64,000 bases of DNA from CADDYT01 sp035294125 (GTDB lineage Bacteria; Chloroflexota; Ktedonobacteria; Ktedonobacterales; Ktedonobacteraceae): positions 124,001 to 188,000 of the forward strand of contig DATGLM010000078.1 in assembly GCA_035294125.1 (NCBI GenBank), given 5' to 3'. The notes under the pieces are model-generated. The model had not been told where the DNA came from, searched no databases, and worked only from the letters and a program-made list of their open reading frames with translations. Below, piece after piece: positions 45,544-53,694 of the stretch. Made by a program: the position numbers and the translations under genes. The number at the start of each line of letters is the position of its first letter. Position 1 is the first letter of the stretch.

Positions 45544-47067
45544 CTACGATAAGCGGGCAATGGCCTCGTTGATGCGCTGCATGGAGCGTTCGCGGCCCAG
45601 CACCTCCATCATCTGGAAGAGCGGCGGCGTAGCGGTTCGGCCACTTACGGCGGTACGAATCGAGCCGAAAAGCTGGCCGGTTTTCAGCCCCAGTTCCGTG
45701 GCAAGGGCACGCATGGGTGGCTCCATGACGCTGTGCTCCCACTGCTCTATGCCGTTGAGCAGATCGCGGGCGCGAGTCAGAGCCATCGCCGTGCGCCCGG
45801 CATCCATGCCTTTCTGGATGAGCAGCGGCGTCTCGTAGTCCAGTGTGTCGGTATAGAAGAACGAGACGGCGTGCGCGGCCTCGCCCAGCGTCTTGAGTCG
45901 TTCCTGCTCAAGACTGAGTACACGCATCGTATAGGCGAAGTCGAGCGGGCGCTGGACGATATCGGGCAGACCTTCCTCGGCCTCCGGGCGCTCCATGTAG
46001 GGGATAGCGCGGCGCGTGAACTCCTCAAGCGGCAACTGCCGGATGTAGTAGCCGTTCATCCAGGTCAGCTTGTCGGCGTCGTAGATGCCGCCGGAGATAC
46101 CGACGCGGTCGAGCGTAAACCGTTCGATCAACTCGTCGCGCGTCATGATCTCGGTCTTGTCATCATACGACCAGCCCAGTAGAGCCAGGAAGTTGAAGAC
46201 AGCTTCGGGCAGGTAGCCCTGCCGCTGCAAATCGATCCACGAGGGCGCGCCATGCCGCTTGCTGAGCTTTTTCTTGTCTTTGCCCAGTACGCTTGGTACG
46301 TGGTAGAGTTTGGGAATCTCCCAGCCCAGCGCCTTGTAGATGTGGACGTGACGCGGGGCGCTGGAAATCCACTCCTCACCGCGCAGGACATGTGTAATGC
46401 CCATCAGGTGATCGTCGACGATGTGCGCCAGGTGATAGGTGGGCAGTCCATCGGATTTGAGTATGATGAAATCGTCGATGTCGGCGTTGTTGAAAGTGAT
46501 ATCACCATGCAACTCGTCATGCACGACGGTCTGGCCCTCAAGCGGCATGGCGAAACGTACCGTCGGCCTGATGCCCGCCGCCTCGTACTCGGCGCGCTGC
46601 TCCGCCGTCAGGTAGCGGCAGTGGCGATCATAGCGCGGGGGCAATTTCTGCGCCTCCTGCGCCTTGCGCATCTGCTCCAATCGCTCCGGCGTGCAGTAGC
46701 AGTAGTAGGCATGGCCCGACTCGATCAACTGATCGGTGTAGTACAGGTAAAGCGCTTTGCGCTCCGTCTGGTAGTAGGGGCCATAGGGGCCACCAACGAC
46801 AGGTCCCTCATCATAATCCATGCCCAGCCATTTTAGACCATCCAGCAAGTATTCAACCGCGCCTTCAACGGTGCGGGCAGTATCAGTATCTTCGATGCGC
46901 AGGATAAAATCGCCGCCGGTGTGGCGCGCAAACAGCCAGCTAAAGAGGGCGGTACGATAGCCGCCAATGTGCTGAAATCCCGTCGGACTTGGCGCGAAGC
47001 GCAGGCGCGGCCTCTTCTCTACCTTCTCCGCCTGCTGCTCCTCTAATGAATGCTCTGTCTGTGTCAT
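45544..47067 (-). CDS. gltX: Glutamyl-tRNA synthetase
   Basis: A 507-residue class I aminoacyl-tRNA synthetase that charges tRNA(Glu) (and perhaps tRNA(Gln), where the amidotransferase route is used). RFAPSPTGFQHIGGYRTALF carries the HIGH-type motif; KLSKRHGAPS is the KMSKS motif. The anticodon-binding C-terminal half is complete. ATG 47067 was chosen because AGGAGGAA lies upstream. The alternative ATG at 47094 has no site. The next gene on this strand (DUF6483-like) starts 42 bp later. Confidence 0.96.
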   Translation of the reverse strand: MTQTEHSLEEQQAEKVEKRPRLRFAPSPTGFQHIGGYRTALFSWLFARHTGGDFILRIEDTDTARTVEGAVEYLLDGLKWLGMDYDEGPVVGGPYGPYYQTERKALYLYYTDQLIESGHAYYCYCTPERLEQMRKAQEAQKLPPRYDRHCRYLTAEQRAEYEAAGIRPTVRFAMPLEGQTVVHDELHGDITFNNADIDDFIILKSDGLPTYHLAHIVDDHLMGITHVLRGEEWISSAPRHVHIYKALGWEIPKLYHVPSVLGKDKKKLSKRHGAPSWIDLQRQGYLPEAVFNFLALLGWSYDDKTEIMTRDELIERFTLDRVGISGGIYDADKLTWMNGYYIRQLPLEEFTRRAIPYMERPEAEEGLPDIVQRPLDFAYTMRVLSLEQERLKTLGEAAHAVSFFYTDTLDYETPLLIQKGMDAGRTAMALTRARDLLNGIEQWEHSVMEPPMRALATELGLKTGQLFGSIRTAVSGRTATPPLFQMMEVLGRERSMQRINEAIARLS

Positions 47068-47350
47068 AAAAAAATCATTCCTCCTCAATAGCACTATGGG
47101 GATTCACCTTATTTTATCATAGGAGGGCAACATGCCCTGTGCCAGACTATTGACCCACCTCAGCAGAAATGGATATAATCGATTGCAAACTAATAACAAA
47201 CATCGAGTGAGTAAAAACACATGATCTGTATCATTTGCAAACAAGCGGAATTGCAAGAGGGAACAGACTCATCTCCAGAACTCACCGCAAGAAAGCAATT
47301 TGGGAAACTGTTATCTCTAACTTATCGCGTCCTCTTTTTAAGGAGCTTAC

Positions 47351-48700
47351 ATGGATTTTTTGCTGAAAAAACTCTTGCCCGATACCGCTACCGTTTCCCC
47401 TGAGGGAATGTTACACATTTGCGGCTACTCCATCAAAAATTTGGCGCAAACATATGGGACGCCCCTCTATGTATTTGACCGCGCCACCATTGTCAATGCC
47501 TGTCAGAGCTACCTGCGCGCCTTCCGGGAGCAATACCATGCCTCTGCCGTGCGGGTGCTATATGCCTCGAAGGCGTATCTTTCGCCTCTGGTGGCCGCTT
47601 TAGTAGCGGAGCAGGGGCTGGGGCTGGACGTGGTTTCGGGCGGCGAGCTGCTGGTAGCGCGGCGGGCGGGCGTGCCGATGGAGCGCGTCTCGTTTCATGG
47701 CAACAATAAATCGGAGGATGAATTGCGGTTGGCGCTGCGCCTGGGCGTGGGTCGCATTGTACTGGATAACTGGAGCGACCTGGAGCGGCTCACGCGCATC
47801 GTGCGTGAGGGCGAAGCGGAGGGCAAGCAACCGGGTGTGCTGCTGCGTGTGGCTCCTGGTGTGTACGCGGATACGCACCGCTACCTGCAAACCGGGCATG
47901 CCGCCTCGAAATTCGGTTTCCCGCTGTTAGATGGAGAGGCAAAGGCTGCGGCGCTGCGCATCCTGAACGAGGGACAACTACGCCTGCTCGGCCTGCACGC
48001 GCATTCAGGAACGATGTTGCGCGAGACGCGTCCCCATCAGGAGACGTTGCAGCGCTTGCTGGAGCTTGCTGGCGAACTGCATGAGCAGACTGGCTGGTGG
48101 CCCGTGGAGATCAGCCCCGGCGGTGGATGGGCGATTGACACGCCTGATAACGTGACAACACCCGGTGTTGAGGTGCTGGCACGGACGTTACAGCAGACGA
48201 TGGTGCGGGGCATGGAGGCTATCGGTGCTGTTGGCGAGGCGCTGCCCGCGCCGGAGTTGATCGTGGAGCCGGGGCGCTCGATTATCGCGAGGGCGGGCGT
48301 AGCTGTCTATCGTGTCGGGGCGCGCAAGCCGACGGCGGGTGGTGTGACTTATATATTTGTTGATGGCGGCATGGCCGACAATATCCGGCCCGCGCTCTAT
48401 GGTGCGGTTTACACAGCGATTGCAGCCGAGCGCGTGACAGCCACGCCGGAGGAGGAGGTGTGTGTCTCCGGGCGTTACTGTGAATCGGGTGATCTGCTGA
48501 TTGAAAAGGTCATGTTGCCGCGCATGCGGGAAGGAGAATTGCTGGCTCTGCCCACGGTGGGCGCGTATTGTCTGCCGATGGCGAGCAACTATAACCTGGT
48601 TCCCCGCCCGGCTGCCCTGCTGGTGGATGAACAGGACGCGCGGGTAATGGAGCGGCGAGAGACATATGACGACCTGCTTGCCCGCTATCCGGAGCAATAA
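47351..48700 (+). CDS. lysA: Diaminopimelate decarboxylase
   Basis: A 449-residue fold-type III PLP enzyme that makes lysine from meso-diaminopimelate. The PLP lysine is in VLYASKAYLS near residue 80. HSGTMLRE and EISPGGGWAI bind the phosphate, and GRYCESGDLL is the signature with the catalytic Cys. The first 22 residues are an extra segment before YGTPLYVFDRA. AAGGAG precedes the ATG. It diverges from gltX and ends in a terminator. Confidence 0.93.
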   Translation: MDFLLKKLLPDTATVSPEGMLHICGYSIKNLAQTYGTPLYVFDRATIVNACQSYLRAFREQYHASAVRVLYASKAYLSPLVAALVAEQGLGLDVVSGGELLVARRAGVPMERVSFHGNNKSEDELRLALRLGVGRIVLDNWSDLERLTRIVREGEAEGKQPGVLLRVAPGVYADTHRYLQTGHAASKFGFPLLDGEAKAAALRILNEGQLRLLGLHAHSGTMLRETRPHQETLQRLLELAGELHEQTGWWPVEISPGGGWAIDTPDNVTTPGVEVLARTLQQTMVRGMEAIGAVGEALPAPELIVEPGRSIIARAGVAVYRVGARKPTAGGVTYIFVDGGMADNIRPALYGAVYTAIAAERVTATPEEEVCVSGRYCESGDLLIEKVMLPRMREGELLALPTVGAYCLPMASNYNLVPRPAALLVDEQDARVMERRETYDDLLARYPEQ

Positions 48701-48722
48701 ATATCCTCCACCTGCATGCATA

Positions 48723-48766
48723 GCACCAGGGGCAGACTGATCGATTGCCCCTGGCGCTATTTATCT
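48723..48766. terminator. Terminator between lysA and the DUF151 gene
   Basis: A 9-bp stem (CCAGGGGCA, 48726-48734, with 48746-48754) followed by GCGCTATTTATCTTTCT, between two convergent genes. It is a good fit for the end of lysA. Confidence 0.7.
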
Positions 48767-48814
48767 TTCTGGAAAAAGGTTGCCGGAAATCCCCGTTAAA
48801 ATCCTTGGGAAAGA

Positions 48815-49336
48815 TCAGTCTTTTCCAAACTCATCCAGCACATCCAGGCTATTGATGAAATCTCGATATGCGTCGAGGTTATCCGGCTCTATGTCTTTTT
48901 TCGGCTCAGCTTTAGGTACAGATTGTTCATCGGTGGTTTCCAGGGCTACTCCGGCTCGCTCCAGTACACTGTCATCGACGTAAATCGGTGTCTTAGCGCG
49001 CACTGCCAGGGCAATGGCATCGCTGGGACGCGAATCTACCTCGACGTGTCGGCCTGCAACATCCAGAACAATGCGCGCATAGAAAATGTCTTCGATCAGG
49101 TCGGAGATGACCACACTCACGATTGTGGCACCCAGATCATTTATGACATTCTTGAGAAGGTCATGTGTCAGTGGTCGCGGTGAGGTCGTACCCTGGAGTT
49201 CGACGGCAATGGCATATGCCTCTGCATGCGCTATCCAGATGAACAAGTAGCGTTCCTGCTTCGTCGCTTTTAAGATGACTACTCGCTGCTGCGTGGCAAG
49301 ATTAATACGCACGCTTTCAACTGTCATCTCAATCAT
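48815..49336 (-). CDS. Bifunctional nuclease family protein (DUF151)
   Basis: A 173-residue protein. The conserved core ILKATKQERYLFIWI... DLIEDIFYARIVLDV... VDSRPSDAIALAVRAKTPIYV is the DUF151 fold, seen in plant bifunctional nucleases and in bacterial proteins of unknown role. The tail of 35 residues (from about residue 138) is Asp/Glu/Lys-rich. GAAAGAGGG lies before ATG 49336, so I chose that over an upstream frame that opens at 49456. The ISKra4-family element begins about 240 bp away. Confidence 0.78.
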   Translation of the reverse strand: MIEMTVESVRINLATQQRVVILKATKQERYLFIWIAHAEAYAIAVELQGTTSPRPLTHDLLKNVINDLGATIVSVVISDLIEDIFYARIVLDVAGRHVEVDSRPSDAIALAVRAKTPIYVDDSVLERAGVALETTDEQSVPKAEPKKDIEPDNLDAYRDFINSLDVLDEFGKD

Positions 49337-49588
49337 GCTTTGTTCCCTCTTTCTGAAATCCGGGTCCGTCGAATTCCTGACGCCTCTATTGTATACCCTT
49401 TTTACTGTTAAGCGCAAATTACGTGGCCGGACTGATCGGTTGGCACTTACAATCAATCCATCAACCAGCCAATCAATAAATCAATAAGCATTACGTTACG
49501 ACCAGGATTAGTCTCTCTCTATCTCCTTAACAGGAGTATAACAAAACCTGACGACTATTCCAAGTCCTCTCATAAGAAAGGGTGCCAT

Positions 49589-50764
49589 TCAGATTTTTGC
49601 GTGACGCAAATGAAGAGCTTTGGGAGAAAAGGTTTGTCTTCCCCAACGCTTTTGTCCCTCTGTTCGTCCCTTTGGGACAGCAGGCGCGGCAGCCTTGGAA
49701 GAAGGCAGAAGCAAGTACAGGCGCACGAGTTGCTGCTGGAACTGCTCAAGCAGGTGCTGGTAACGCAGCTGGGAGCGTTGTTGGCGTCGCCGGTTCTGGC
49801 TTTGTTTACGCCATTGCTGCTGTTGCTGCCAACCCTCACTCCAACGATCATTGTAGACCATGTTGCGCAAGGCCAACATGGGATTGACGTTACTGGCCCG
49901 CCAGCGCATGCCTGCTCCCTTGAGACGGGCTTGCATGACGACTTTGTTGCCACTTTCCACACTGCCTGAGCCGATGGGCCAGCCGTCAGCCTGGAACTGG
50001 GGATACTGCATCTGCGACTCCCGCTTGCGCAAGTACCGCAGGGCATCGCTGATGCTCGAGAGCGACCAGCGCTGCTCTAAGCACTCCAGATGGGAGAGCA
50101 CCCGCTTGGGACCATGATGCTTGAGTTGGTGCAGCAGCACCCGCAGCCAGCCCTTGGGCAGGTGATAGCCCAGCAATTGGGCCTGCTCTTCGATCTGGCC
50201 GAGATAGCCTGCGGCATGGGCAAAATCCAGAATACGCACCGCATCAGGGCGATGACCATCGACAAAGCCTTGCAGCCATTCAGCTCCATCTTGCACGGCA
50301 CACACCTCTTTGGCCCGCTCCACCCCTCGTCGACTCACCTCCACCGAAGCCAAATCGGCAAAGGTGGCCGCATCGGTCAAACGCGAAAAGTAGCTATGGT
50401 TCTGACTACGGACCGTGCTGGCCTTGTCTTTGGGGCAGACCACCTCTCCAATCACCACGGTTTTGACTTCGGCCCACACTCCCCCTCGCAGAGGCACCAG
50501 CCCCCCATCGCTGCTCATGAGCATGCGCTCGGCAGGCTCTTCTTGCGGCAAAGGGAAGTCCTTACTGCCTCTTGGCCCAGCTTGCTCGCTTTGGATCTGC
50601 TCCCAAACCGCTCCTGCTGCCAGAGCCTGCCGCCGTGCAGTCGAGTCACTGACCTGGACTCCGAGCAGATCCTGCAGTTGCTTGACCGCTCGCTCAAAGG
50701 GCATCCAGGCGCACAAGCGCACCAGACTCTGATGGGCATGAGGTAAGAGCGCCGTTGACGGCAA
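49589..50764 (-). CDS. ISKra4-family transposase, C-terminal reading frame
   Basis: A 391-residue frame (TTG at 50764) carrying the catalytic core: SSDGGLVPLRGGVWAEVKTV holds an Asp of the DDE triad, the middle part has DFAHAAGYL, and DGWPIGSGSVESGNK has the glutamate. The frame is open further upstream and, if joined at the T6C5 run, reads CGYSFFPLDEQLALPSTALL, the usual junction in this family. The C-terminal end is Gln/Arg-rich and close to the left end of the element. On its own it lacks the N-terminal zinc region. Confidence 0.85.
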   Translation of the reverse strand: MPSTALLPHAHQSLVRLCAWMPFERAVKQLQDLLGVQVSDSTARRQALAAGAVWEQIQSEQAGPRGSKDFPLPQEEPAERMLMSSDGGLVPLRGGVWAEVKTVVIGEVVCPKDKASTVRSQNHSYFSRLTDAATFADLASVEVSRRGVERAKEVCAVQDGAEWLQGFVDGHRPDAVRILDFAHAAGYLGQIEEQAQLLGYHLPKGWLRVLLHQLKHHGPKRVLSHLECLEQRWSLSSISDALRYLRKRESQMQYPQFQADGWPIGSGSVESGNKVVMQARLKGAGMRWRASNVNPMLALRNMVYNDRWSEGWQQQQQWRKQSQNRRRQQRSQLRYQHLLEQFQQQLVRLYLLLPSSKAAAPAVPKGRTEGQKRWGRQTFSPKALHLRHAKI

Positions 50765-50774
50765 GGCTAATTGC

Positions 50775-51131
50775 TCATCGAGGGGGAAAAAAGCTGTAGC
50801 CGCACGCTGGACAGCTCAGATACTGACGAGTCAGGCGCACCTGTTGACCTCCTTGCGTTTGCAGGCGGCGCTGGTGCTTGCCCCGGGCCTGCATGCGTTC
50901 TCCGCAGTGGGGACACTTCCTGGCTTGCTGACTCTCACCTTCTTGTTCAAGCGGGCTGGCCTGGGCGACCTCCTCGATCATTCGGGCCCGCAAGCGGTTC
51001 ATCTGCTCATCAACGGCGGCTTCGATTTCGGCTAAGGTCGCCTCGGGATGGGCGCTACGCCACTGGGCCATGGCCTGACTGGCTTGCTGGCTGCTCTGCT
51101 GCCACTGCTGGCTCATCTCTTGTCGGTTCAC
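50775..51131 (-). CDS. ISKra4-family transposase, N-terminal reading frame
   Basis: A 118-residue frame with helical Gln/Ala-rich start and a zinc ribbon (CPHCGERMQARG...CPACGYSFF). It runs into a stop at 50775 after the run of six T and five C (50782-50792). A one-base change there would fuse it with the downstream frame. The joined protein of about 510 residues fits the family. Confidence 0.82.
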   Translation of the reverse strand: MNRQEMSQQWQQSSQQASQAMAQWRSAHPEATLAEIEAAVDEQMNRLRARMIEEVAQASPLEQEGESQQARKCPHCGERMQARGKHQRRLQTQGGQQVRLTRQYLSCPACGYSFFPPR

Positions 51132-51290
51132 GCTGCTTCCTCTGCTTTCTTCTCTGCTGGCTTTTCACCTCGCCTTCCATTTTACCATTTTTGTCTCGTG
51201 CAAAAATCTGAATGGCACCCCATAAGAAAATGGGAAATTTGGAAAAAAGGCTTTAGGAAAAAAATTCGGAAAAAACGTTCGATAAAAGGC

Positions 51291-51319
51291 TTGTATTGGA
51301 GAGATTGGTATGGTATGAT
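51291..51319 (+). promoter_or_regulatory. lexA promoter
   Basis: TTGTAT at 51291-51296 and TATGAT at 51314-51319, 17 bp apart, about 87 bp upstream of lexA and 70 bp past the insertion sequence. I see no classic SOS box in either the Gram-negative or Bacillus form nearby. Confidence 0.55.
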
Positions 51320-51405
51320 AGTTTTGAATAAATTTTCTATTTCCATGCCGCTGGAAATGGCCCACGGCATTGGACAGGCATATACAGAAAGGCGGTTGAT
51401 GTTCT

Positions 51406-52053
51406 ATGGCTACTGAACAGGCCAGCGATATTCAGCGCAGGATGTATGAGTTTATCGTCAACTACATCAAGACGGAAGGGATGCCGCCGACGAACCGCGA
51501 GATTGGCCGTGAAATGAACATCGCCAGCACCGGGCACGTTGACTATCATCTCACCATGCTTGAGAAGAAGGGACTCATCACCCGGCAGCAAAAAAAGAGC
51601 AGGGGCATTAAACTCACCAAAACCGTGCGAGGTGTGCCGGTGATGGGGGCGATTGCCGCCGGTAAACCCCTCGAAATTTTCTCTGAACCGGATCAGCACG
51701 TCGATATGGGCCGCGAACTGGAGCAAGAAGACCATTATGCTCTGATCGTCAGAGGAAGCTCGATGATCGAAGATCATATCTGCGATGGTGACTATGTTGT
51801 CGTGAAACCACAGCCCAATCCTGAGAGCGGCGATATCGTCGTTGCCGTTCATCTGCAGGAGGGAACAACTGGCAGCGCAACGCTCAAGCGTTTTTATCAG
51901 GAAAAGGAGCACAATCGTATTCGTTTGCAGCCCGCGAACTCCGAACTTGATCCCATTTACATTCCCAAAAGCGAGTGGGACCGCGAATGGCAGATTCAGG
52001 GCAAGGTTGTCGCGATTTTCCGTTCCATGTCCCCCTCCAGCCGCGTTGCCTAG
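51406..52053 (+). CDS. lexA: LexA-family SOS repressor
   Basis: A 215-residue repressor. The N-terminal winged helix (residues 8-68) has MYEFIVNYIKTEGMPPTNRE and the recognition-type helix NIASTGHVDYHLTMLEKKGL. The autocleavage site is A85-G86 in GAIAAGKPLE. The serine-lysine dyad is S119 in VRGSSMIED and K161 in SATLKRFY. All needed for RecA-stimulated cleavage. The recognition helix differs from that of LexA in proteobacteria and Bacillus, so the operator is probably different too. Its ATG has only a weak site. The promoter lies downstream of the ISKra4-family element. Confidence 0.93.
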   Translation: MATEQASDIQRRMYEFIVNYIKTEGMPPTNREIGREMNIASTGHVDYHLTMLEKKGLITRQQKKSRGIKLTKTVRGVPVMGAIAAGKPLEIFSEPDQHVDMGRELEQEDHYALIVRGSSMIEDHICDGDYVVVKPQPNPESGDIVVAVHLQEGTTGSATLKRFYQEKEHNRIRLQPANSELDPIYIPKSEWDREWQIQGKVVAIFRSMSPSSRVA

Positions 52054-52215
52054 CCGGGTGTCGCCAGCCTCAGAGAAGCGTGTGCCGGGTAGGAAGCAGC
52101 AAGAGCAGCTTACCCGGCCATAAACAACAAATAAGCGTAGAGAAGGAGCTTTCTTCATCTTCTCGTTAATTCTCCTGCTACATTTTTTCTTACCTCGATG
52201 ATGGGAAAAATCCCC

Positions 52216-52244
52216 TTGTGCTTTTCTTCCAATCCTGTTATACT
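52216..52244 (+). promoter_or_regulatory. Promoter of the low-complexity membrane protein gene
   Basis: TTGTGC at 52216-52221 and TATACT at 52239-52244, 17 bp apart, pointing at the gene that starts at 52331. Confidence 0.6.
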
Positions 52245-52330
52245 CTAACCAAACAAGTTCACTATAGCATAGCTTGCCCATGATGTGGAGTACACGCCTG
52301 CTTGGGCGGTCAGAAAGGATGCACGAGCTT

Positions 52331-53536
52331 ATGAGAATGGCCCTGGTGGCGTTAGTGCTCGTGGTTGGAGCTGGGGTGGTTCTCTGGTTTGGTAACACGT
52401 TGAATTCCTGGGTCTTAGGCGGTCTAATAGGTGGTCTTGCAGCTTTGCTTATCAGCATTCCGATCTCTGTTACCTTATTTTTTCACCTTTCCCGGAGACA
52501 CGAAGAGCAGCAGCGGGTACGCGATGAGGAAGCTGTAGTCCTGGCCCAGGCACATGGATACGGGCGTGGGCGGGGGTATGCATACCAGGAAGAGCAGGTT
52601 GAGGTGTACGAGGCCGAAAGCTATTTGCTGCCCGAAGGAGAGGCGTGGTACGAGGAAGAAGATGAGCACCAGTACCACGCGCAATCCATGCAGACGGAAC
52701 GCTATCTTCCAGTTCTCTCACAGCCCCGTCTTCCTGCACAGCCAGCAGCTCGTAAGCGTCGAGGAGTTGGGCAGCCCGGTGGCGGGAAAATGCCGGTGCC
52801 TCGTCGCGCCTCATCTGCCGATGCGGAGTATTTCCCGGGTTTTATCGGTTATCAGCAGCGATCTTTCCGCAGCCAGCAGATGGAAGCTCGCAGAGCGGCT
52901 CTTGAGGAAGCGCAAGGCCGCGCTGGCATGACGCGCAGCGCATCCACCAGGAGGCTCTCTGCTGCCCGGCCCACGACCTCTTTTCAGCAGCCCGATTACG
53001 AAGACCAGCCGCCAACCCGTGCTCTACCCCGCCAGGCCGCTCGTCAGAATCGCCCTCGCCGTATCGTGGATAGTACTTCCGGGCTACTGGCAGATTCCGC
53101 TGTCCATCGTTCTCTGCCTGCCGCCGGTGAGACAAGCGCAAGTCGTCAAACACGACGGCCCCCATCTCGCCATGATGAGCCAGATACAGAATACCTGCAG
53201 GAGCGTTTTTCACGGCAGCAGACGGATCCGGTGTACCGGCAGACGGGGCAGCTTCACCAGCAGCAAAGACAGACAGGTCAGATTGGGGGAACAGGGCAGC
53301 TTCGTCAGCAGACAGGACAAACCGGGCAAATACGGCGCAATCCCAATCTTGAGGGGCAGCGCCGCGACCCCGATATTGTTACTGGCAGCCTGCGCAACCC
53401 GATGGTAAGGCGCGCCCCCTATATGTACGAGGACGATGCGCTGCGCGAAGAATTGAGCCAGATGATTGACCCTCCAACAGTACGCCGTTTCTCGCGCTAT
53501 GAATCACAACAATACGAGGACGACGAAGAGGAGTAA
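52331..53536 (+). CDS. Membrane protein with long Arg/Gln-rich tail, unknown
   Basis: A 401-residue protein from ATG 52331 (the frame is also open from TTG 52274). Two adjoining helices (about 2-18 and 27-50) are followed by a roughly 350-residue hydrophilic region with no fold I recognise. It has Gln/Arg/Tyr-rich stretches and short tandem units such as RQTGQLHQQQRQTGQIGGTG, and RRA/PTR-type sites. The tail faces the cytoplasm if the helices form a hairpin. AAAGGA lies 11 bp before the start used. A terminator follows. Confidence 0.6.
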   Translation: MRMALVALVLVVGAGVVLWFGNTLNSWVLGGLIGGLAALLISIPISVTLFFHLSRRHEEQQRVRDEEAVVLAQAHGYGRGRGYAYQEEQVEVYEAESYLLPEGEAWYEEEDEHQYHAQSMQTERYLPVLSQPRLPAQPAARKRRGVGQPGGGKMPVPRRASSADAEYFPGFIGYQQRSFRSQQMEARRAALEEAQGRAGMTRSASTRRLSAARPTTSFQQPDYEDQPPTRALPRQAARQNRPRRIVDSTSGLLADSAVHRSLPAAGETSASRQTRRPPSRHDEPDTEYLQERFSRQQTDPVYRQTGQLHQQQRQTGQIGGTGQLRQQTGQTGQIRRNPNLEGQRRDPDIVTGSLRNPMVRRAPYMYEDDALREELSQMIDPPTVRRFSRYESQQYEDDEEE

Positions 53537-53550
53537 TATCTGACGTAACG

Positions 53551-53609
53551 AAGGGGATGAAAGTCTCGTTTACAGTATCGAGTAAATGAGAATTTCATCC
53601 CCTTTTTCT
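53551..53609 (+). terminator. Intrinsic terminator after the low-complexity membrane protein gene
   Basis: A 12-bp outer stem (AAGGGGATGAAA, 53551-53562, with 53593-53604) holds a 9-bp inner stem (one mismatch) and is followed by TTTTTCTCATTTTT. It starts 14 bp after the stop. Confidence 0.88.
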
Positions 53610-53694
53610 CATTTTTGCTAAAATAACTGGCCTCTTTTCTTGAAATGTGTTAGGATTGAGCGGTACATTTTTGAAAAAGCAGGAGGATAGCGCA

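Larger units (their letters stand above)
49580..51220 (-). mobile_element. ISKra4-family insertion sequence, 1,641 bp
   Basis: Both ends carry a perfect 21-nt inverted repeat, GGGTGCCATTCAGATTTTTG at 49580-49599 plus one base, and its inverse at 51200-51220. The direct repeat CATAAGAAA flanks both ends (49571-49579 and 51221-51229), a 9-bp target duplication. The transposase frame is split at a T6C5 run. The element lies between the DUF151 gene and lexA, 186 bp before the lexA start. Confidence 0.92.

Noticed and set aside
50775..50800. Classic -1 programmed frameshift in the transposase
   Set aside because: The downstream frame is +1 (equal to losing one base), not -1, relative to the first; a normal X-XXY-YYZ -1 site would not join them.
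51221..51405. SOS box upstream of lexA
   Set aside because: Neither CTGT-N8-ACAG nor the Bacillus-type CGAAC-N4-GTTCG form is present; the operator in this lineage may differ.
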